NCBI GenBank assembly: GCA_030686995.1
Contig: CM060694.1
Span: 92,099,844 to 92,163,843 of the forward strand
From: Artemisia argyi
Taxonomy: Eukaryota > Streptophyta > Magnoliopsida > Asterales > Asteraceae
DNA length: 64,000 nt
Reading direction: 5' to 3'
Part shown: positions 58,082-64,000 of the stretch, in pieces
How positions within the stretch are numbered: position 1 is the stretch's first letter
Layout: every line of letters begins with the position of its first letter
Position numbers and translations under genes: made by a program
The notes under the pieces: generated by a model
Databases searched by the model: none
What the model was told of the DNA's origin: nothing
The model's input: only the letters and a program-made list of their open reading frames with translations

Positions 58082-60420
58082 TTTTTTTTTTACTTAAAGG
58101 TAAATATATTAAGTAAAGGAAGCCAAACGGCCGAACAAGAAAACAAGTGCAAAGTGTTAATAAAAGACTAGGACACGTCCCTAGCTTCCACACTAAATCA
58201 CCACCAAAAAACAATGGCATAGGACATATCCCTAGCTCAAATACAAAAAGAGAAGTAACAATCACTAGAACCAGTAATCACATACAAATAACTAGAAAGC
58301 AAGATGAAAGAAATGAGTCAAATTCAAACTGGAAACTCAAGTATCCTTCTGCATCATCAGAAATCCAAGGGACCAACCAAGGACCTCCAAACCAGCACAA
58401 TATACATAAGTTAACAGAAATCAACAACTCATCACCCATCCAAGCAAAAAAGAAAACAGTCCATGCCATTCAAAATAACAAAAACCATCCATCATCAGCC
58501 CAAATAGAAACCTCCAGCAATCCTTAAACAAACAGATTCCACACCCTCTTACATTCCCAAAAACCAGTTCCAACATTGAACCAGTTCACCCAAACATCAT
58601 CCCTAGATCCACTCATTATCATAATATTAAATAGGGGAGGAGAGAGATGGCATATCACCTAGTATCTGAGCATCCGTACCATCCACTCCATTTGAAATAT
58701 CATCCTTAGTCATGAAGCTAGCATTACCATGAGTTTCTGTAGCCACTTCATTATTTATACCTTCCATTACATCTTCATAAAACTGATTACCCATCATAGT
58801 ATCCACCTTTTGACCCATTAGACTTTCATAGAATTGAATCATTTCATCCATCCAAGTACACCTAACCTCATCAGTTAAAACTTGTTCAGATAAAAAGAAA
58901 ACCTCTACTTCAGCCAATTGTCTTTCCTTAACCCACAACATAATCTTGTAGAACTCACCCTTATATACTTCATCATATGCCTTCATGAAAGCCTGATTCT
59001 GTGTAACACCGGTGTCTTTCATTATTTCTTCACATTTCTTATCAGCTTCATGTTTAGCAATCATTGCCACATTTCTATTCCCATACACAATATCCTTTTG
59101 TAATTTTGCAATCCTCCCTTTGAGTTTCCCAATTTTACTATTCTTTTCCTTCACCACTTGTGATTTTTCCCACAACAATATCAAATCCTCAGTCCATTTA
59201 TTCCTATCATCATCAGAAATCTTCATATCTAACTTACAAGCCATCTCAATTTTCTTCTTCATATCCTCCCACTCCTGACTTCCTACTTCAATTCTATCAT
59301 TTGCCAAAACATCAAATTTATTACTTGTTTTGATAACTTCTTTTGCCATTTTCTTATTCTTACCATCCCCAATAACTCCAACCGTATTCTTCTTCTTCTC
59401 ATTTTCAGTCACTTTTTTCATTCCTTGTATCATCTACTACAGACTTCTTCTCAGCATTACCTTTAGCCGGAACCTCTCTAAAACTAGTTCTTTGAGACAT
59501 TCCTCCCCTACCATACAAACCACCTCTTCCCCTATTATTATATCCACCTCTATAACCATAATTCTGAACACCAATAGGCCTGCTTGTACTAGCACCATTA
59601 ACATCAACTTTCCTCGCTTCAAGCCCAACCTCCTTCTCCTTATTCTTCTCAGTAACATTAGAAACCTTAGGTGTCTTCTCAGCCACTTCCTTAGCCAACT
59701 CCTCTTCAGTACATACCCTAACCTTACAAGCTTTATAATCATGCCCAAACACTTTGCAATGCGTACATAACGGTGGCTTCCAATCATATCCAACCCTCAA
59801 GTTCATAGACTTACCCAACTTACTATAACAAATCTCTATAGACTCAGCAAGTTCCTTAGACGCATCCACCTCCACAAGCACTCTAGCAAAACTCGCTCTC
59901 CCATACGCTCTTAAACACATCGACTCTGTAATCCTATCCATGGTAATAGGACTTCCCACACTATTAGCTATCCTGCTAATACCCTCAGTATTCCACGCTT
60001 CTAACGGCACATTGTAAATCTTCACCCAAATAGGAACTTTAGAAGGCTCAGGTTTCACCATACACAACCCCGCTTCCTATTTCTGAACAAAAAACGGCTT
60101 GCCATCCACTAACCATGGACCATTCTCTAGCACATGATTCAACCCTTCATCAGATTTAAACTTAATAAAGTGAAGACCACTCTCATTGACTAAAATTTCA
60201 TCAACCTGAAATGGCCTCCACATCCTTCTAAGATGCCCTGATATCTCCCTATAGCTCATATTCACACCCACAAAATACCCCACTAAAGTCATACACCAAT
60301 TCTTGCTTCCTATCTCAATTACCGGATCCATATCAACCACTTTTCTACCAAACTCATTGACTCTTAAAGGAATTTCAGACAATTTATTTCCCAAACCCCC
60401 AATAGTACCCTGAAAAGCAT
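58082..60420 (-). mobile_element. L1-type LINE, 5'-truncated, ORF1 only
   Basis: Minus-strand element with an ORF1-like region, about 540 bp of 3' UTR and a terminal A10 tract (T10 at 58082-58091 on plus). The end CTTAATATATTTACC before the A tract is typical of plant L1s. No endonuclease/RT ORF2 lies between ORF1 and the tail. No convincing target duplication was found. It sits about 22 bp downstream of a consensus splice donor, so it may be intronic. Confidence 0.72.
58627..60418 (-). pseudogene. LINE ORF1 (DUF4283 + zinc knuckle), broken
   Basis: N-part: DUF4283-type fold (VGYFVGVNMSYREISGHLRRMW, split here as VGYFVGVNMSYREI and SGHLRRMW; GPWLVDGKPFFVQK). It is cut by one TAG at 60077-60079 where Trp is expected. 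The frame continues 60067-59405 with PIWVKIYNVPLEAWN, RASFARVLVEVDA and the knuckle CTHCKVFGHDYKAC (C-X2-C-X4-H-X4-C). A +1/-1 shift in an A6 run near 59418 moves to the frame 59433-58627, a charged helical C-domain (KIGKLKGRIAKLQKDI) ending at 58627. ORF1 proteins bind element RNA. Upstream residues normally present are missing, consistent with 5' truncation. Confidence 0.78.
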
Positions 60421-61582
60421 TAATAAAATTTTTAATTATTTGACTTTAAATTTATACCCTTCAGAGCTTTTATATAAAAGATTGAAACTTTTAGATCTGT
60501 GGGGATTTTATTTTGTATGTGTGAATTTTTTTGAGGTTTGGAGCTATAAGGGTGGATATGCCTCTAACTGTGGTAAGGAAGATGTACCTGCAGCAAGAAT
60601 TCAAGCTGATGTATAGGTACTTTTTTTTCAACTGTATGGTGTAATTTTTTTATGTAGCAATATTTACATTCATAAAACTTTATTAGTATAAATTTGGTGT
60701 TTGGATTAGCATTATAAAGTGACTATCTTCTTGTGCATAAGTGTTTTTAATGTTGAGTGAGTGAATAAGTAGGTTCATTTAAATTCTCAAATTTGATTTG
60801 ACCTGAAAAATTATAGCATTAGGTTTTGGCATAATTTCTGCATATTACATAAGCTAGAAGTATGCAATGGCAGGCTTAAATATGCTTATCTGCTTAAAAA
60901 AAGAGACATGTGAGCACTTCAATAAGCAGTAAAAAACAGCGTCACAGGATATAAGTTGTTTTTAGAAATGCATTTTGCTTCCCAAATATGCTTATCTAAT
61001 TCCCAAATGCATCCTGTGTGAGCAGATAAGCATAGCTTATAGAAATGCATTTTGCCACAGAATTACGTATATTAATTACTAGAGTATCACTTGTTATGCA
61101 GTGAACGCAACAATGAATAAAGTGGTCAATGGCAACAAGAAATCAGAAGTGGACAAGTAAGAAAGAGGAATTCTCGTGTGCCGGTGTTGAAAAGCATGGC
61201 CTTGGTGAAGTCGTTTTTTTGGGTGGTTTGAGCCGTTGAAAAATGGGATTAGTGCTGAACAGAATTTGTGTGAGGAAGGGAATAATAGAGGAGCGTATAC
61301 GCGGGAGTTTTATCAGTTGCCTGCGAATATGATGACAATTGTTAGTATGAATAAGGTTCATTCAACAACTTTTGAAGGTTTTCTTATATAGTTTTGTATA
61401 TTTTAATTGTAGTTCTTACCTTTTTTAAACGTTTTAGCAATTTTTCTTGTTTCAGTTGCTGCCTGCCGTTGCTGCTGTCGGTGGTGGTAGACGGAGTCTG
61501 ACAAATTCAGTGGTGGTGGTTGAAGGCCGCATAGAAGATGTTCGATGGAATGTGTAAGAGAAAGGTAAATGTGGGAGGTATT

Positions 61583-61840
61583 CGTTACGTTAGTAATTAG
61601 TCTCTTGTGATTTTTAGACAGTATGTGCCTGCTAGATGTTAAGTTTTGTATACGTAATTATTTTGGTTTTGCTTTTTATTTGTGGATTTGTTTTTTTTAC
61701 GTTAGTAGTTAAGATGTTGTGATTTAGTTGTGTATATGTTTATTTGTATTCCTTATGTTGGTAGTTAAGATGTTGTGTTTAGTAGATATTATGTGTTGGT
61801 TGAATTTTGTGGTACGTAAGTAATTAAGATGTTGTGATTA
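61583..61840. repeat. Degenerate repeat of GTTAGTAGTTAAGATGTTGTG
   Basis: Imperfect units begin near 61583, 61698, 61766 and 61813, each about ACGTTAGTAGTTAAGATGTT followed by GTG and T-rich sequence. Spacing is irregular (47-115 bp). Confidence 0.5.
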
Positions 61841-62605
61841 TATTAGTCAATTACAATGAACTTTTGTGTGCTAGTGGTGCCCAAATAGAACCCGTTTGAA
61901 TCAACCGAGTTGCAATGCATTAGTTTAATCACGTAGTTGCATTTTTTTTGTGGAGTTTTTTTTGTTGTTGTTTGCAGGTAGTGTGAATTATGTTGCTAAA
62001 GCCTGTCTCAAACCAAGATATATACGTTGCCTGAAGGTATAATAGATATTAAAGGGGAACCAAATAAGTGTGTTTCAATTTGTAGTTTTTAGGTGTAAAT
62101 GGTAGTTTTTTTTAATGTTTACAATAAGCACATATGAGATGTTTTGAAGTTTTATACTAAACTTAGAATGAAATTGTAAAATTTGCAGGTCTTAAAGCAT
62201 CCCCCAATATGTTTTATTGGATGTTATTTCATATAGGGTGTAGCTGGATTAGTTGCATATGGGAAACTGATTGTTGCAAGAGCTTAATAAAGTCCGCAAC
62301 TATGAAAGATTGTTGCAAGAGCTTAAACTGATTGTGACCGAAAGTAATCTCCAATTTCTTTTGGGTTTTGATTTTTTTATATGAATTGGTGGTTTTCGGT
62401 TATTTTTATTGAACATGTGCTAATTAGAATGTATTTCCTCCGTTTGCAGATAAGCGAGGGAAACAATGGAGGGAGTTACTTGATAGCAATGAGAATACCA
62501 GGTTTGTATTTCATGTGAACTTTCGGTTCCCTGTTTTCTAACGGAGTATTTGGACTTAGTTACTTTTCTCACATGCCTGTTACAACTTGTGTTCAAACAT
62601 CAATT

Positions 62606-62681
62606 GTTCTGCTGTCCAAACATGACATCAAAGTTGTAAAATAGTTCTGCTGTCCAAACATGACATCAAAGTTGTAAAATA
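62606..62681. repeat. Perfect 38-bp tandem duplication
   Basis: GTTCTGCTGTCCAAACATGA and the following 18 bases occur twice back to back (62606-62643, 62644-62681). GTCCAAACA recurs again near 62695 and 62721, and inverted near 62941. Confidence 0.9.
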
Positions 62682-62969
62682 GCATCATCTAAGCGTGTCC
62701 AAACAGCCATGTTTGGTGGTGTCCAAACAGAACATAGGAAGTGTAAAAAAAGCATTTAAACTTGTCCAGATAGCGTTTAAAGGCTATGAAAACCTGTAAA
62801 AATCCTTACGCACTAGTATAGAAAGTCGGTGGTAAGGGTGGTTGTGTGGCTAGAATTTTGTGGTGGTGCCGCTACATTGTTTTCACGAGCAGAACTAGGA
62901 AAGTAACACAAGCGGGAAAATTAAGTATTACCGAATATTATGTTTGGACAGCACCAAACATGGTTGTTT

Positions 62970-64000
62970 CGACCGTAAAGTGCTTCGAAGGGTGCTGCCT
63001 TAATGTTGGCATGGTAACTGTTGTTGTAGGAAAACTCGGCCAAAGGTAGGTGTCTATCCCAACCTTTTCCGAAGTCAATCGCGCATGCTCGTAGCATGTC
63101 TTCTAGGGTTTGGATGGTTGTCTCACTTTGTCCATTGGTTTGGGGGTGATAAGTCGTGCTTATATCTAATTTGGTTCCCAAGGTTTTTTTGTAAAGTCTT
63201 CCAAAAATGAGAGGTGAAACGACTATCTCGGTCGGAGAGGATTGAAATAGGCACTCCATGTCATGACACTATTTCTTTGAGGTATAACCCGGTTGACGAT
63301 CAACAATGACCCAGATGGCGTCTAACCCGGTTGACGTTTTGGGTAGTTTGGTGATGAAGTCCATGGTAATACGTTCCCATTTCCATTCGGGTATCTCGGG
63401 TTGGGTTAGTAATCCTGACGGTTTTTGGTATTCTGCCTTTACTCGTGAGTAGGTCAAACATTTCCCGACAAACTCAGCAATGTCGGCTTTCATGTTTGGC
63501 CACCAGTAAAGTTTCTTTAGGTTGTGGTAAATTTTGTCGGAACCTGGGTGGATGGAGTATTTTGACTTGTGGGATTCATGCATGATGAGGTCTCTTATAC
63601 CTCCATAGAGCGGAATCCAACTTCTCTCTTTGAAACAGAGCGTTCCATCAGCTCGTTTCACAAAACCGTTGGGGTTTTCTGGCATGCAATAAATATTTTC
63701 GTCAGGTCGGTTTGCTTCCTTAAGGGCTTCGGCTTGTGCGTTGAGTATTTGGGAAGGAAGGGGTGAAGAGACGATTATTCCTAATGATCTAACCCTAAGA
63801 GGTTTAAGTCGTTCCTTCCGACTAAAAGCATCTGCCACTACGTTGGCGTTTCCTGGTGATAACGGATTTCACAGTCGTAATCGCTAAGTAATTCTAACCA
63901 TATACATTGTCTCATGTTTAGTTCCTTCTGGTCTAAGATGTGTTGGACGTTTTTGTGGTCGGTGTATACGGTGCATTGTGTGCCATACAGGTAGTGTCTC
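62970..64000 (-). pseudogene. pol: Tekay-type chromovirus pol fragment (RNase H-integrase)
   Basis: Minus strand from the right edge. RNase H C-part ([20 protein letters not shown]) loses one base near 63858, then [10 protein letters not shown] leads into integrase. The finger has [19 protein letters not shown] but its last Cys is Tyr (CLTYSRVK). The core starts [20 protein letters not shown]. After VIVDR about 30 residues are deleted near 63275. The next part has a stop (TGA, expected Arg) and an A7 slip, then [20 protein letters not shown] and FEALYGR. It breaks off near 62970 before the integrase C-terminus and chromodomain. It is a different copy from the gag at 1-958. Confidence 0.82.

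Larger units (their letters stand above)
60421..62969. other. Unassigned low-coding region
   Basis: About 2.5 kb with no ORF of note and no LTR match. GC-richer islands (60540-60620, 61100-61345, 61455-61570, 61975-62040, 62450-62505) alternate with T-rich stretches that end in AG, resembling exons and introns of a gene or gene fragment. Their frames contain stops and I recognise no product. Holds a degenerate repeat (61583-61840) and a 38-bp tandem duplication (62606-62681). Confidence 0.3.

Noticed and set aside
58147..58527. 126-codon plus ORF in the LINE tail
   Set aside because: Lies in the LINE 3' UTR on the opposite strand, with biased Asn/Lys/Ser content and no motif.
62811..62832. 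CACTA transposon end (CACTAGTATAGAAAG)
   Set aside because: Only a partial match to CACTA termini, no partner end and no 3-bp duplication found.

Overview
The window looks like repeat-dominated plant nuclear DNA, most likely from the daisy family (Asteraceae). That placement is inferred from the style of the retroelement proteins (SIRE-type copia with a downstream env-like ORF, Athila/Tat and Tekay gypsy elements, a gag-only element). I found no intact host gene and no rRNA, tRNA or CRISPR. Nearly every base up to 57.2 kb belongs to nested LTR retrotransposons. The nesting is supported by 5-bp target-site duplications read directly from the sequence.

Layout. (1) 1-1714 is the gag, leader, PBS and LTR end of a minus-strand Tekay-type chromovirus; the rest of that LTR resumes at 18996-21435. 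(2) 1715-18990 is a large Athila-type element (TSD CTCAT) inserted in that LTR. Its 5' LTR carries a plus-strand Tekay-like solo LTR (3773-6968), its gag start and PBS are deleted, and its pol is full of stops. (3) 19803-20106 is a foldback MITE with a 9-bp TSD. (4) 21436-57242 is a SIRE-type Ty1/copia element (copy 1), interrupted by a second copy of the same family at 28869-54557 (copy 2, TSD ATGAG). (5) Copy 2 is interrupted inside its env-like ORF by 38991-52906 (TSD GTATT), a three-LTR, two-body array of a gag-protease-only Athila/Tat-related element on the minus strand. (6) After copy 1 breaks off near 57242 there is gene-like sequence with a strong splice donor, a 5'-truncated L1-type LINE with ORF1 but no ORF2 (58082-about 60420), unassigned sequence, and a minus-strand Tekay pol fragment reaching the right edge.

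The most interesting system is in the copia pair. Between pol and the env-like ORF, both copies carry a matching ORF of about 150 codons on the opposite strand. It and the env-like ORF diverge from an intergenic region of about 780 bp. TATA boxes sit 67-68 nt upstream of the antisense start and 72-73 nt upstream of the env-like start, and a 114-bp tandem repeat lies between them. This resembles an internal bidirectional promoter. Second, the gag-only element and the Athila element share a hairpin-like motif 45-46 nt after their last stop codon, which suggests a common cis signal. Third, the gag-only LTRs carry a cluster of TGACGCCGTCA palindromes directly upstream of the TATA box.

Limits: everything was read by eye. 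Percent identities are rough hand estimates, and family names rest on recalled protein motifs rather than searches.
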